A DNA stretch of 64,000 nt from Hyphomicrobiales bacterium (GTDB lineage: Bacteria > Pseudomonadota > Alphaproteobacteria > Rhizobiales > Xanthobacteraceae). Made by a program: the position numbers and the translations under genes. A model generated the notes under the pieces. The model saw nothing but the letters and a program-made list of their open reading frames with translations. It was not told where the DNA came from and did not search any database. The DNA is taken from positions 62,001 through 126,000 of the forward strand of contig JAKFYI010000021.1 in assembly GCA_021730985.1 (NCBI GenBank), read 5' to 3'. How positions within the stretch are numbered: the first letter of the stretch is position 1; each line of letters opens with the position of its first letter. Positions 26,347 through 34,181 of this stretch are shown in pieces.

Positions 26347-27247
26347 CGCGCCCGCCGTTCTCTGCGCCGGCATCGCCGTCCAGGATCTGCTGTTCCGGGT
26401 GCAGACGTTTCCGCCGCCCGGCGGCAAGACGATGACTCACGATTTCATGCAGGTGCCCGGCGGCTGCGCGGTCAACGCCGCGATCGCGATCGCCCGGCTC
26501 GGCGGCCGCGCGCGCTACAGCGGCCCGCTCGGCGGCGAGGCCGACAGCGCCAGCAACCAGGTGATCGCCGCGATGCAGAGCGAAGGCATCGACATCTCCG
26601 GTGTCGTGCGAGTCGCAGGAGCGGCGATACCGGTGTCCGGCATCATGATCGACGCGACCGGCGAGCGGATCATCGTGACCTATCGGGACAAGAGCATCGA
26701 AGCGGCAAAAGCGCCCGATCCCGAAGCGCTGGTGTCCGGCATATCGCTGCTGCTCGCCGACAACCGATTCCCGGATTACGTGCGGCCGATCTGCGAGGCG
26801 GCGCGGCGGCGCGGCATTCCCGTGGTGCTCGACGCCGACCGCCCCACGCAGGAGAGCGATCCGCTGTTCGGCATTCCGACCCATGTGGTGTTCTCCTCGG
26901 AGTGCCTGCGCGCGACCACCGGCGAGCCGGACCTCGGCGCCGCGCTGTTGCGAATGGCGCCACGAACCGGTGCGTTCCTCGCGGTCAGCGACGGGCCTAA
27001 TCCCATGCGCTACATCGAAGGCGGCGCACTCAAGACGATGCCCGCTTTCAAGGTCGAGGCGATCGACACCCTGGCGGCGGGCGATGTGTTCCACGCGGGC
27101 TTTGCGCTCGCTTTGGCGGAGGGCCGTGGCGAGGTCGACGCGCTGCGGTTCGGCGCCGCGGCAGCGGCGCTCAAATGCACCCGGTTCGGCGGCAGCATGG
27201 GCGCCCCCACCCGACCCGCCGTCGAGGCGCTGCTCCGCAGCACTTGA
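26333..27247 (+). CDS. PfkB family carbohydrate kinase
   Basis: This 304-residue ribokinase-fold kinase has the N-terminal substrate lid region PPPGGKTMTHDFMQVPGGCAVN with the conserved GG, and the C-terminal signature DTLAAGDVFHAGFALAL. In the latter the catalytic Asp is in AAGD, where most members read GAGD. It should phosphorylate a sugar or nucleoside at the expense of ATP; the substrate is not predictable. The start is GTG, inside the end of nudC. It is followed 57 nt later by the Lrp-type regulator, which may or may not control it. Confidence 0.87.
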   Translation: MAPSSAPAVLCAGIAVQDLLFRVQTFPPPGGKTMTHDFMQVPGGCAVNAAIAIARLGGRARYSGPLGGEADSASNQVIAAMQSEGIDISGVVRVAGAAIPVSGIMIDATGERIIVTYRDKSIEAAKAPDPEALVSGISLLLADNRFPDYVRPICEAARRRGIPVVLDADRPTQESDPLFGIPTHVVFSSECLRATTGEPDLGAALLRMAPRTGAFLAVSDGPNPMRYIEGGALKTMPAFKVEAIDTLAAGDVFHAGFALALAEGRGEVDALRFGAAAAALKCTRFGGSMGAPTRPAVEALLRST

Positions 27248-27250
27248 AGG

Positions 27251-27303
27251 AGAATATTTTTCCATATATATCCGACGGCGGCCAATTCTTGGAAAAGTAT
27301 TCT
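27251..27303 (+). promoter_or_regulatory. Inverted-repeat operator and promoter of the Lrp/AsnC gene
   Basis: AGAATATTTTTCCA (27251-27264) and TGGAAAAGTATTCT (27290-27303) form a 14-bp inverted repeat with 13 of 14 positions matched, 25 bp apart. The right arm ends 1 nt before the ATG. An AT-rich TATATA (27265-27270) lies between the arms and may be the -10. The layout suggests autoregulation by the downstream Lrp-type protein. Confidence 0.65.
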
Positions 27304-27304
27304 T

Positions 27305-27757
27305 ATGGATAGCATCGACCGCAAGATTCTGACTGTTTTGCAAGAAGATGCCTCGCTTTCCGTGGCGGAGATCGGCAACCGGGTCGGGCTGTCCTCGACA
27401 CCCTGCTGGAAGCGAATCCAGCGGCTGGAGGGCGACGGCGTGATCCAGCGCCGGGTCGCGGTGGTCGATCAATCCAAGGTGGGGCTCGGCATCACGGTGT
27501 ACGTGTCAGTCGAGACCGGCGATCACTCGCAGGAGTGGCTGGACCGCTTCGCCAAGACGGTCGAGGCCATGCCGGAGGTGATGGAATTCTACCGCATGGC
27601 CGGCGACGTCGATTACATGCTGCGCGTCGTGGCAGCCGACATCGCGGGTTACGACACGTTTTACAAGAAGCTGATTGCCACCGTGCCGCTGAAGAACGTC
27701 ACGTCGCGTTTCGCGATGGAAAAGATCAAATCGACGACGGCGCTGCCGATCGTCTGA
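27305..27757 (+). CDS. Lrp/AsnC family transcriptional regulator
   Basis: This 150-residue feast/famine regulator has an N-terminal winged helix (IDRKILTVLQEDASLSVAEI, then NRVGLSSTPCWKRIQRLEGDGVI as the recognition region). The RAM/AsnC ligand domain from about residue 65 contains the loop PEVMEFYRMAGDVDYMLRV. It resembles Lrp-type activators of amino acid metabolism. The closing KSTTALPIV matches Lrp/AsnC C-termini. A strong inverted repeat covers its promoter. The nearest upstream genes are a PfkB kinase and nudC. The tad locus begins just downstream on the opposite strand. Confidence 0.93.
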   Translation: MDSIDRKILTVLQEDASLSVAEIGNRVGLSSTPCWKRIQRLEGDGVIQRRVAVVDQSKVGLGITVYVSVETGDHSQEWLDRFAKTVEAMPEVMEFYRMAGDVDYMLRVVAADIAGYDTFYKKLIATVPLKNVTSRFAMEKIKSTTALPIV

Positions 27758-27758
27758 G

Positions 27759-27807
27759 GCGCGTGATCCCGGAAAGCGGGGAACCGGTTTCGGACAAGAT
27801 CACGCGC
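27759..27807. repeat. Short palindromic repeat of common rhizobial type
   Basis: GCGCGTGATC (27759-27768) and GATCACGCGC (27798-27807) flank CCCGGAAAGCGGGGAACCGG, resembling the widespread rhizobial repeat with ...GATC...CCGGTTTCGGA...GATC. It lies between the convergent Lrp gene and the TadE-like gene and could act as a bidirectional stop. Confidence 0.7.
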
Positions 27808-27816
27808 AAATCGAGC

Positions 27817-28419
27817 TCAGCTCGTGGTGCGCGCCACCGAGTCGGACATGCGCGGCCGCATGTAGATCTGATCCTTCAGATTCAGCGAGCCGGTGATGAC
27901 GTAGCCGATCACCGGCTTGTAGTTGTACTGAACCTCGCTCCAGATCAGCGACGAGTTCGGAATGGCGAGCGCGGCCGGCAACGCGACGGTCGAGCCCTTC
28001 GCGCGCGCGGTTCCGTTCAGCGTATCGCTCCAGGCGATGGTGGCCTTGCCCTGCGCATCGATCGCAATGCTCGACACCACCACCTTGAGCTGCGCGGCGG
28101 AGAACGGCGCGATCACGGCGGTCGCGGCGTTAAGCGAGTTCGTCATGTCGTTGTTGTTGACCGTGGTGACCTGCGAGACCAGGTCGGCCACGGTGCGCGC
28201 GGTGATCGTCACCTTGCGGTCGGCGCCGATGCCCTGCGACAACTCGACCGCGCCAAGATAGAGCGTCACCATCAGGGGCAGCAGCATCGCGAACTCGACG
28301 GCGGACACACCGCGCTCGTCGCGCGCGAGGCGGCCGAACCTTGCGCGCAGGTCCTGCGCGATCAAATCGGCTTCGAGCTTGATGCGGCTGACGAGGGCGT
28401 TCATGGCGCGGGCGTTCAT
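27817..28419 (-). CDS. tadE: TadE-like pseudopilin (first of two)
   Basis: This 200-residue protein is of the TadE/TadG type. A cytoplasmic N-terminus (about 1-35) is followed by a single hydrophobic segment with the TadE motif RGVSAVEFAMLLPLMVTLYLG, in which the conserved Glu resembles the pilin processing/assembly site. A periplasmic region follows (about 60-200). TadE proteins are minor pseudopilins needed for Flp pilus assembly. ATG 28419 or 28404 may be used. It follows the second TadE-like gene by 8 nt, so they are an operon reading away from flp. Confidence 0.85.
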   Translation of the reverse strand: MNARAMNALVSRIKLEADLIAQDLRARFGRLARDERGVSAVEFAMLLPLMVTLYLGAVELSQGIGADRKVTITARTVADLVSQVTTVNNNDMTNSLNAATAVIAPFSAAQLKVVVSSIAIDAQGKATIAWSDTLNGTARAKGSTVALPAALAIPNSSLIWSEVQYNYKPVIGYVITGSLNLKDQIYMRPRMSDSVARTTS

Positions 28420-28427
28420 GGCGCGGC

Positions 28428-28994
28428 TCACTTGTAAGGCTCGTTGCGGAACGCGACCGTGGACATCAGCAGGCGCTTGCCGCCGGAAATGTCGGACAGG
28501 TTGAGGCCGAGCAGCGAAACATACACCGGCCATTGATAGAGCAGCCTGACGACGACGATATCGCCGGGCGTTCCCGGCGAATAGCCGGTGTTGGAATCGA
28601 AGTTGCCGCCCGTGATCGGCTTGGTGGTGGGAACGTTCGCGAACGCCGGATAGCTCTTCACATCGACGTAGAGGCCGGCGTTGCAATTGAACAGGCCGTA
28701 GATCTTGCCGCAAACGGCTTCCTTGAATTTGGTCTGGTCGTAGCCGGCGGTCTGCGCCTGGCCGGTCATGATGAGACGCGCGCTGTCGGCCGCGGCGGTT
28801 TCGAGCGCCTGGCCCGCGAAGAATACGATTGCGGTTTCGAGGATGGCGAACACCATCGCCAGGAATGGAGCTGCGACCATCGCGAATTCGACAGCGGCGG
28901 CGCCGTCCTGCTGATGGATCATGCGGCGCGCGGTGGCTAGTCCGAACAGCCGCTTCGTGCCCGCGCTCATTCTGGAACGCATGTTGGCAATCAT
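28428..28994 (-). CDS. TadE-like pseudopilin (second of two)
   Basis: This 188-residue protein has a basic N-terminus, a TadE domain with GAAAVEFAMVAAPFLAMVFA, and a long periplasmic part containing two cysteines (EAVCGKIYGLFNCNAG) that could form a disulfide. The family is membrane-anchored minor pseudopilins of the Tad system. The start is not certain: the frame is open to 29090, with ATG at 28994 and 28982 as candidates. It is upstream of the other TadE-like gene and 209 nt downstream of the stand-alone secretin N-domain gene on the same strand. Confidence 0.83.
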   Translation of the reverse strand: MIANMRSRMSAGTKRLFGLATARRMIHQQDGAAAVEFAMVAAPFLAMVFAILETAIVFFAGQALETAAADSARLIMTGQAQTAGYDQTKFKEAVCGKIYGLFNCNAGLYVDVKSYPAFANVPTTKPITGGNFDSNTGYSPGTPGDIVVVRLLYQWPVYVSLLGLNLSDISGGKRLLMSTVAFRNEPYK

Positions 28995-29203
28995 GGTCAC
29001 GCACCCAATTCCGGCGAACCTGTTCCGCCGTTCACGCCGCACAGTCATAGCAAACAGGCGTTGTCGAATTGTTGCGGCAAACGCGTCCAATCAAGCGATT
29101 GGCGTTGACCGGGCGCTAACCAAGATTCGTGGCAGCTTGACGCGCCGCAGTGACACAACGAGCGGCTTGTTGTGAGCGGCTTGGCCGGACGCTTGGCCTG
29201 GCG

Positions 29204-29698
29204 TTATCTCTGCTGCTGCTGGCCACCACCCTGCGCCTGGGCGTTCATATTGACGGACTGGCCGAGCGTGGCGGCAAAATAGTTCTGTGTGTCGCCCAGC
29301 GTGATGCGCCGATCGCAATTCGGCGTGCAACTGTAGGTCTCGCGCTCGATGCCGCGATACACCACGACCAGGCTGCCCTGCGGACCCTGCACTTCGATCT
29401 GGCGCTCCATCATCACCGCACCGTTACGGTCCAGCGCGACGAGATTGGTGTTGCCGTAACTCTTGCCGGTCACCACCAGCGTGCCGCCGGACTGCACGGC
29501 GACGTCGGCGACCAGCGGATTGCCCACCACGAGCGTCGCGGTGCCCTCGGGCAGCCGCAGCAGCTTCGCCTGATCGAGAGAGACTTTGATGGTTTCGCCG
29601 ATTTGCGAGACCGGCTCGGCGGCTTGTGCCGCGCGATCGGCCGAAGCGGCGGCGATAACGAGAGCCGCGGCCGCGAGGCCACGAACAAGAGCCAACAT
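29204..29698 (-). CDS. Stand-alone pilus secretin N-terminal domain protein
   Basis: This 164-residue exported protein has a signal peptide (about residues 1-26, ending QAA-E) and a domain like the N-terminal part of CpaC/RcpA (pilus assembly N domain). Similar blocks are KVSLDQAKLLRLPEGTATLV, VGNPLVADVAV and GKSYGNTNLVALD, which parallel the corresponding part of the CpaC encoded at 31999. A cysteine pair (SCTPNC) and a Gln/Gly-rich tail follow. There is no secretin barrel. It may cap or stabilise the pilus secretin; that is inference. ATG 29698 has GGAGAA upstream. Confidence 0.82.
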   Translation of the reverse strand: MLALVRGLAAAALVIAAASADRAAQAAEPVSQIGETIKVSLDQAKLLRLPEGTATLVVGNPLVADVAVQSGGTLVVTGKSYGNTNLVALDRNGAVMMERQIEVQGPQGSLVVVYRGIERETYSCTPNCDRRITLGDTQNYFAATLGQSVNMNAQAQGGGQQQQR

Positions 29699-30127
29699 GG
29701 ATTTCTCCGAACGCACGCAACAAAAGCAACAATCCGCGTCCTGCGGACAGATAGAGTTGACTGCAAATAGGTGAATGAAGTGCAAAAGACATCGCTGCGG
29801 TGTGGTTTGAACGGCGGCCGCAAGTTATCGGCAATGAAACCGGCGCCGGGACGCCGGCGAATTCCCGGAAAACTTGAACGAACGCGATAAAACATCTAAA
29901 ATATTCGCAGGCTATTCTGCCTGATATTGGAAGATTAAACTTTGCGAATACTTATAAATCCGTTGTTAACCACATGTGAAACCGCGCCGATACCTAAGCA
30001 ATTCATCAGTCGAATTAACTCGTCTGCAAGACCCCACTGCTAGGTTCCCGCCACGGTCCTTACAGACCGGGCATAACGGTCTTTGGACCCGCTCAGACAG
30101 CCACGTGTGGACCCTAAGGAGTTACAG
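29699..30127. other. AT-richer regulatory region upstream of flp
   Basis: This 429-nt gap lies between the divergent secretin N-domain gene and the flp pilin gene. It is noticeably AT-richer than its surroundings, especially 29880-30020, fitting a strong regulated promoter. It holds a CtrA-like box (29966-29980) and, at its end, the AAGGAG ribosome site for flp. I see no ORF, RNA gene or long repeat in it. Confidence 0.6.
29966..29980 (+). promoter_or_regulatory. CtrA-like box upstream of flp
   Basis: TTAA-CCACATG-TGAA matches the CtrA consensus TTAA-N7-TTAA with one mismatch, about 150 nt before the flp start. CtrA controls pilA in Caulobacter, so this is a reasonable regulator of Flp pilin here. 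It is one by-eye match only. Confidence 0.4.
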
Positions 30128-30292
30128 ATGAAGAGCCTCGTTTCGCGTTTTGTGAAGGACGAATCCGGCGCGACCGCCATCGAGTATGGCCTGATCGCCG
30201 CTGGTATCTCGGTTGCCATCATCGCCGTCGTTCAGGGTCTCGGCTCCAAGCTGAAGACCACGTTCACGTCGGTTCAGAACGCGCTCAACTAA
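30128..30292 (+). CDS. flp: Flp type IVb pilin (tad locus copy)
   Basis: This 54-residue prepilin forms the main subunit of the Flp adhesive pilus. A 14-residue basic leader (MKSLVSRFVKDESG) ends at the prepilin peptidase site G|ATAIEYGL, giving mature Glu5 and Tyr6, the Flp motif. A hydrophobic helix (GLIAAGISVAIIAVVQGL) and a short tail ending VQNALN follow. The start is set by AAGGAG 8 nt upstream. It is the first rightward gene of the tad locus and is followed by a good terminator, so most transcripts would stop here and leave pilin more abundant than the assembly proteins. Confidence 0.95.
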   Translation: MKSLVSRFVKDESGATAIEYGLIAAGISVAIIAVVQGLGSKLKTTFTSVQNALN

Positions 30293-30317
30293 ACGCGTTC
30301 TCCCTTGAAATGCGAAA

Positions 30318-30344
30318 GGCTTCGGCTTGTGGCCGGAGCCTTTT
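30318..30344 (+). terminator. Terminator downstream of flp
   Basis: GGCTTCGGC (30318-30326) pairs with GCCGGAGCC (30332-30340), with one G-T pair, around a 5-nt loop, and is followed by TTTT. It likely separates the abundant pilin transcript from cpaA and the rest. Confidence 0.8.
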
Positions 30345-30444
30345 CGTTTCGGGCTTCGCGATCGGTTGCAATTCGCGGTGCCGCGATAACGAAACCGCAA
30401 CGCGGCCGGCCTAACATCCGGCCGTCTCGAAGGGTGATGGTGCC

Positions 30445-30948
30445 ATGCTGACCGACGCCGCACGCTTGCTGATTTTTCCGGCGATGATGGCCTTCGCGGC
30501 CTCCAGCGACCTTTTCACCATGACCATCTCCAACCGGATCGCTCTCATCCTGGTGGGCGGATTCTTCGCCATGGCGTATGTCGCCGGCATGAGCCCGAAT
30601 GACGTGCTGTCGCACGTCGGCGCGGCATTCAGCGTGCTGGCGGTGACGTTCGTGTTCTTCGCGCGCGGCTGGATCGGCGGCGGCGACGCCAAGCTCGCGG
30701 CCGCCACGGCGTTGTGGCTCGGCTTCGACCACCTGATGCCCTACCTGCTGTACGCCTCGCTGCTCGGCGGCGTGCTGACGTTCGCCATGATCCGGTTCCG
30801 GCTGACGCCGCTGCCGGCCATGCTGGCGGACCAGGAATGGGTCAAGCGCCTGCACAAGCTCGACGGCGGCGTGCCCTACGGCATCGCGCTCGCGGCGGCG
30901 GCGCTGATGATCTACCCCGACACAATCTGGATGAAGCTCGGCAGCTGA
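30445..30948 (+). CDS. cpaA: Flp prepilin peptidase CpaA (TadV)
   Basis: This 167-residue inner-membrane aspartic peptidase of the A24 family processes Flp prepilin and TadE pseudopilins. Catalytic aspartates are expected in AASSDLFTMTI (about residue 22) and in the GxGD motif GGGDAKLAAATALW (about 77-90). Five or so membrane segments are visible. It is shorter than classical PilD peptidases and lacks their methylase domain, as usual for TadV. It follows flp and its terminator, and precedes cpaB after 233 nt. Confidence 0.92.
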   Translation: MLTDAARLLIFPAMMAFAASSDLFTMTISNRIALILVGGFFAMAYVAGMSPNDVLSHVGAAFSVLAVTFVFFARGWIGGGDAKLAAATALWLGFDHLMPYLLYASLLGGVLTFAMIRFRLTPLPAMLADQEWVKRLHKLDGGVPYGIALAAAALMIYPDTIWMKLGS

Positions 30949-30979
30949 TCGCCGCAGCGTTTCCCGCTCGCCGGCGGCC

Positions 30980-31020
30980 CGCGCAAGCGGCGCATTCGCA
31001 CGCGTGCGCGGATTTTTTCA
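30980..31020 (+). terminator. Possible terminator after cpaA
   Basis: CCGCGCA (30980-30986) can pair with TGCGCGG (31006-31012), with the inner palindrome CGCACGCGTGCG offering a second stem, followed by ATTTTTTC. This would end the cpaA transcript before the cpaB promoter region. The loop is long, so confidence is moderate. Confidence 0.5.
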
Positions 31021-31055
31021 TCAAGACATTTTTAACCGCATTTGGATACGTGGCG

Positions 31056-31070
31056 TTAACCACGAATTGA
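31056..31070 (+). promoter_or_regulatory. CtrA-like box upstream of cpaB operon
   Basis: TTAA-CCACGAA-TTGA differs from TTAA-N7-TTAA at one position and lies about 110 nt before the cpaB start. A further TTAACC half site is at 31032-31037. Together with the flp box it suggests cell-cycle control of the pilus genes, which needs testing. Confidence 0.4.
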
Positions 31071-31181
31071 CCTTTGCCTGATGATATCCCCGGTGGTTGG
31101 CACGCGCGCTCCGGTGCCGCACTAGGTGAAACATAGACGGCCCAGCAGGCCTCGTATCCGTAACAGAGTGAGTGCAGCGTT

Positions 31182-31970
31182 ATGAAAGCCGCGCGTCTCG
31201 TAATCTTAGGCATCGCCCTGGTCGCAGGTGGCACTGCCGCGTTCCTGGTCAGCAGCGGTGACGAACCGCAGCAGGTCCAGGCGCCCGAGCCGGTCGTTCA
31301 GCTCGCAACCACCGACGTTCTAATCGCGAAGGCCGACATCAACATGGGCACCGCGGTCGGCGCCCAGGATTTTCAGTGGCAGCAATGGCCGGCCGCGACC
31401 ACCGGCGCCACCTACATCACCAAGAAAGACCGCCCCAACGCCATCGATGAGTTGTCGGGGTCGATCGCGCGCGGGCCGTTCACGGCCGGCGAGCCGATTC
31501 GCGAGGCCAAGCTCATCAAGGCCAACGGCTCCGGCTACATGGCCGCCATCCTGCCGTCCGGCATGCGCGCCATTTCCACCGAAATTTCGCCCGAGACCGG
31601 CGCCGGCGGCTTCATCCTGCCGAACGACCGCGTCGATGTGATCCTGTCGCGCCGCGAGAAGAACCAAGACGCGCGCGGCACTGAGACCACCACCAGCGAA
31701 ACCATCCTGACCAACATCCGCGTTCTCGCGATCGACCAGACCGTCGAGGAAAAGAACGGCCAGCGCGTGGTGGTCGGCAAGACCGCGACGCTCGAACTCA
31801 GCGGGCGGCAGTCCGAGACGCTCGCGCTGTCGCGCCAGACCGGCACGCTGTCGCTGGCGTTGCGCAGCCTGCTCGACGCCAGCAACAACGCGCCGCCGGC
31901 CGACGAGGGTGGCCGCCGCACCGGTATCAACACCGTCCGCTTCGGCGTGACGACCACGGCTCCGAAGTAG
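31182..31970 (+). CDS. cpaB: Flp pilus assembly protein CpaB (RcpC)
   Basis: This 262-residue periplasmic protein has an N-terminal membrane/signal segment (about residues 5-25). A SAF-like domain (about 45-110) contains VLIAKADINMGTAVGAQDFQW and GSIARGPFTAGEPI, and a C-terminal domain has GAGGFILPNDRVDVILSRRE. RcpC/CpaB helps the secretin or modifies the pilus outlet and may bind peptidoglycan through the SAF fold. It opens the cpaBCDEF-tadBC operon, and a CtrA-like box lies upstream. Confidence 0.93.
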   Translation: MKAARLVILGIALVAGGTAAFLVSSGDEPQQVQAPEPVVQLATTDVLIAKADINMGTAVGAQDFQWQQWPAATTGATYITKKDRPNAIDELSGSIARGPFTAGEPIREAKLIKANGSGYMAAILPSGMRAISTEISPETGAGGFILPNDRVDVILSRREKNQDARGTETTTSETILTNIRVLAIDQTVEEKNGQRVVVGKTATLELSGRQSETLALSRQTGTLSLALRSLLDASNNAPPADEGGRRTGINTVRFGVTTTAPK

Positions 31971-31998
31971 GGCGCCGGATCATGCAAGGAGCCAGGAC

Positions 31999-33417
31999 AT
32001 GACGCGATCGAAAATCTTCCGCACCGCTATGGCGGCGCTGATCGCCATGTCCGGGGCGTTGTCCCCGGCTCCCGCATTTGCGGCCGACCCCAATGGCGCC
32101 GCGATGGCGGCGGTAACGGACGTGATTGGCGACGGCGCCGCGAAGTTCGTCCCGATCGGCGTCGGCAAGACCGTGGTGATCGATCTGCCGCGCGACGCCA
32201 AGGACGTGCTGGTTGCCGATCCGAAGATCGCCAACGCCGTGGTCCGCACCTCGCGCCGCGCCTACCTGATCGGCGTCGCGGTCGGCCAGACCAACGTGTT
32301 CTTCTTCGACGCCTCGGGCGCCCAGATCATCGGCTTCGATATCGCGGTGACGCGCGACCTCAACGGCATCCGCGCTGCGCTCAAGCGCATGCTGCCGGAA
32401 AGCGACATCCGGGTCGAAGGCATCGCCGACGGCATCATGCTGGCCGGTTCGGCTGCCAACCAATTGGAGGCCCAGCAAGCCTACGACGTTGCCGCCCGGC
32501 TTGCCGGCGATGCCAACAAGGTGATCAACAACATCGCCGTGCGCGGCCGCGACCAGGTGATGCTCAAGGTCACCGTCGCCGAGATGCAGCGCGACATCAT
32601 CAAGCAGCTCGGCGTCGACCTCAGCGGCTCGCTGACCGGCGGCAACAAGGTGGTCAACCTCCAAAGCACCAATCCCTTCCCGATCAGTGGCGCGCTGGCA
32701 TCCGCAAACGCCTATTCGCTCGCCTACAAGGGGGTCACCTCCACACTGCGCGCTATGGAGCGTGCGGGTGTGATCCGCACCCTGGCGGAGCCTAGTCTCA
32801 CCGCGATCTCGGGCGAATCCGCGAGCTTCCTTGCCGGAGGGGAGTTTCCGGTTCCGGCCGGCCGCACCTGCGATCCCACGACGGGGGTCTGTACGGATAC
32901 GATTCAGTGGAAGAAATTCGGCGTCGGCCTCTCTTTCACGCCCATCGTGCTCGGCGAGGGGCGCATCAGCCTCAAGGTCATCACCGAGGTTTCCGAATTA
33001 TCCAGCGACAATTCTGTTCAGCTTGCGGGCCTCACTGTTCCATCGTTGCGCGTGCGACGCGCCGATACCACCGTCGAGATTCCGTCGGGCGGCTCGCTTG
33101 CCATGGCGGGCATGATCCACGAGCAGACCAAGCAGCAGCTCAACGGCACGCCCGGCATCATGAACGTGCCGATCCTCGGCGCGCTGTTCAAGAGCCGCGA
33201 CTTCACCAACCGGCAGTCGGAACTCGTGGTGCTGGTGACGCCCTATATCGTGCGCGCGACTTCGCAGAAGGATCTGGCGAAGCCTGACGACGGCTACGTG
33301 GACTCATCCGACGCCTCGGCCACCCTGCTCGGCCGCTTCAACAAGCTCTACGGCACTCCGGGCAAGTCCTATCCCAAGCAAACTTACCGCGGCAATTTCG
33401 GCTTCATCCTCGATTGA
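31999..33417 (+). CDS. cpaC: Flp pilus secretin CpaC (RcpA)
   Basis: This 472-residue outer-membrane secretin forms the channel for the Flp pilus. A signal peptide (about 1-32) precedes the pilus N domain (about 45-125, with VGKTVVIDLPRDAKDVLVAD), a BON-like domain (about 130-200) and the secretin core (about 230-430). The core carries the family motif VPILGALFKSRDF and the closing ELVVLVTPYIV. It lies 28 nt after cpaB and ends in an overlap region with the frame preceding cpaD. Its N domain is paralogous to the separate protein at 29204. Confidence 0.95.
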   Translation: MTRSKIFRTAMAALIAMSGALSPAPAFAADPNGAAMAAVTDVIGDGAAKFVPIGVGKTVVIDLPRDAKDVLVADPKIANAVVRTSRRAYLIGVAVGQTNVFFFDASGAQIIGFDIAVTRDLNGIRAALKRMLPESDIRVEGIADGIMLAGSAANQLEAQQAYDVAARLAGDANKVINNIAVRGRDQVMLKVTVAEMQRDIIKQLGVDLSGSLTGGNKVVNLQSTNPFPISGALASANAYSLAYKGVTSTLRAMERAGVIRTLAEPSLTAISGESASFLAGGEFPVPAGRTCDPTTGVCTDTIQWKKFGVGLSFTPIVLGEGRISLKVITEVSELSSDNSVQLAGLTVPSLRVRRADTTVEIPSGGSLAMAGMIHEQTKQQLNGTPGIMNVPILGALFKSRDFTNRQSELVVLVTPYIVRATSQKDLAKPDDGYVDSSDASATLLGRFNKLYGTPGKSYPKQTYRGNFGFILD

Positions 33418-33440
33418 TGCGGCCGACCAGGAGACGATCG

Positions 33441-34181
33441 ATGACAAGAATCACCCACGCGATCGCCGGCCGCCGCGGCAAGGTACTTGCGCGTGTCATG
33501 CTCATCGCGGGGCTCGCCGCCGGAGTCGCCGGCTGCAACACCACAGCACGCGACACCACCGGAAGCATTCCGGTGGACTACCGCGCCCGTCACCCGATCT
33601 CGGTCAAGGAGACCGACCGCACGCTGACGTTGTTCGTCGGCGCCGGCCGCGGCGGGCTCACGCCGATGCAACGCGCCGAAGTGCTGGCCCTGGCACAAAC
33701 CTGGAAGCGCGAGGCGACCGGCGGCATCACCATCGACAAGCCGACCGGCAAAGCCAATGAGCGCGCCGCCAACGACACGCTGAAGCAGATCCTGTCCATC
33801 ATGGCCAGCGCGGGCATTCCCAACTCCGGCATCGGCATCAAGCCGTACAAGCCGGACGAGGGGCAGTCCGCGACGCTGCGCCTGCGCTATCCGCTGATGA
33901 CCGCCCAGGCCGGACCCTGCGGCCTGTGGCCGGAAGATCTCGGACCCAACAACGACATGAAGCACTTCGACAACCAGCCCTACTACAACCTCGGCTGCGC
34001 CCAGCAGCGCAACCTGGCCGCCATGGTCGAGAACCCCGCCGATCTGGTGCAGCCGCGCGCGGAGACGCCGTCCTATACCGGCAAGCGCTCCGCCGGGATC
34101 GAAAAATGGCGCAAGGGCGAAAGCCCGGCCACGACCTATCCAGACCCCAACAAGGGCACCATCAGCGACGTGGGCAAATGA
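33441..34181 (+). CDS. cpaD: Flp pilus lipoprotein CpaD
   Basis: This 246-residue lipoprotein is thought to help the secretin reach or stay in the outer membrane. The signal peptide ends in a lipobox VAGC (Cys32). The family block GPCGLWPEDLGPNNDMKHFD and the repeated Asn-rich NQPYYNLGCAQQRNLAAMVENP are the CpaD hallmarks. ATG 33441 is preceded by AGGAG; the frame is open slightly upstream over the cpaC stop. It overlaps cpaE by 4 nt (ATGA), which implies translational coupling. Confidence 0.93.
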   Translation: MTRITHAIAGRRGKVLARVMLIAGLAAGVAGCNTTARDTTGSIPVDYRARHPISVKETDRTLTLFVGAGRGGLTPMQRAEVLALAQTWKREATGGITIDKPTGKANERAANDTLKQILSIMASAGIPNSGIGIKPYKPDEGQSATLRLRYPLMTAQAGPCGLWPEDLGPNNDMKHFDNQPYYNLGCAQQRNLAAMVENPADLVQPRAETPSYTGKRSAGIEKWRKGESPATTYPDPNKGTISDVGK

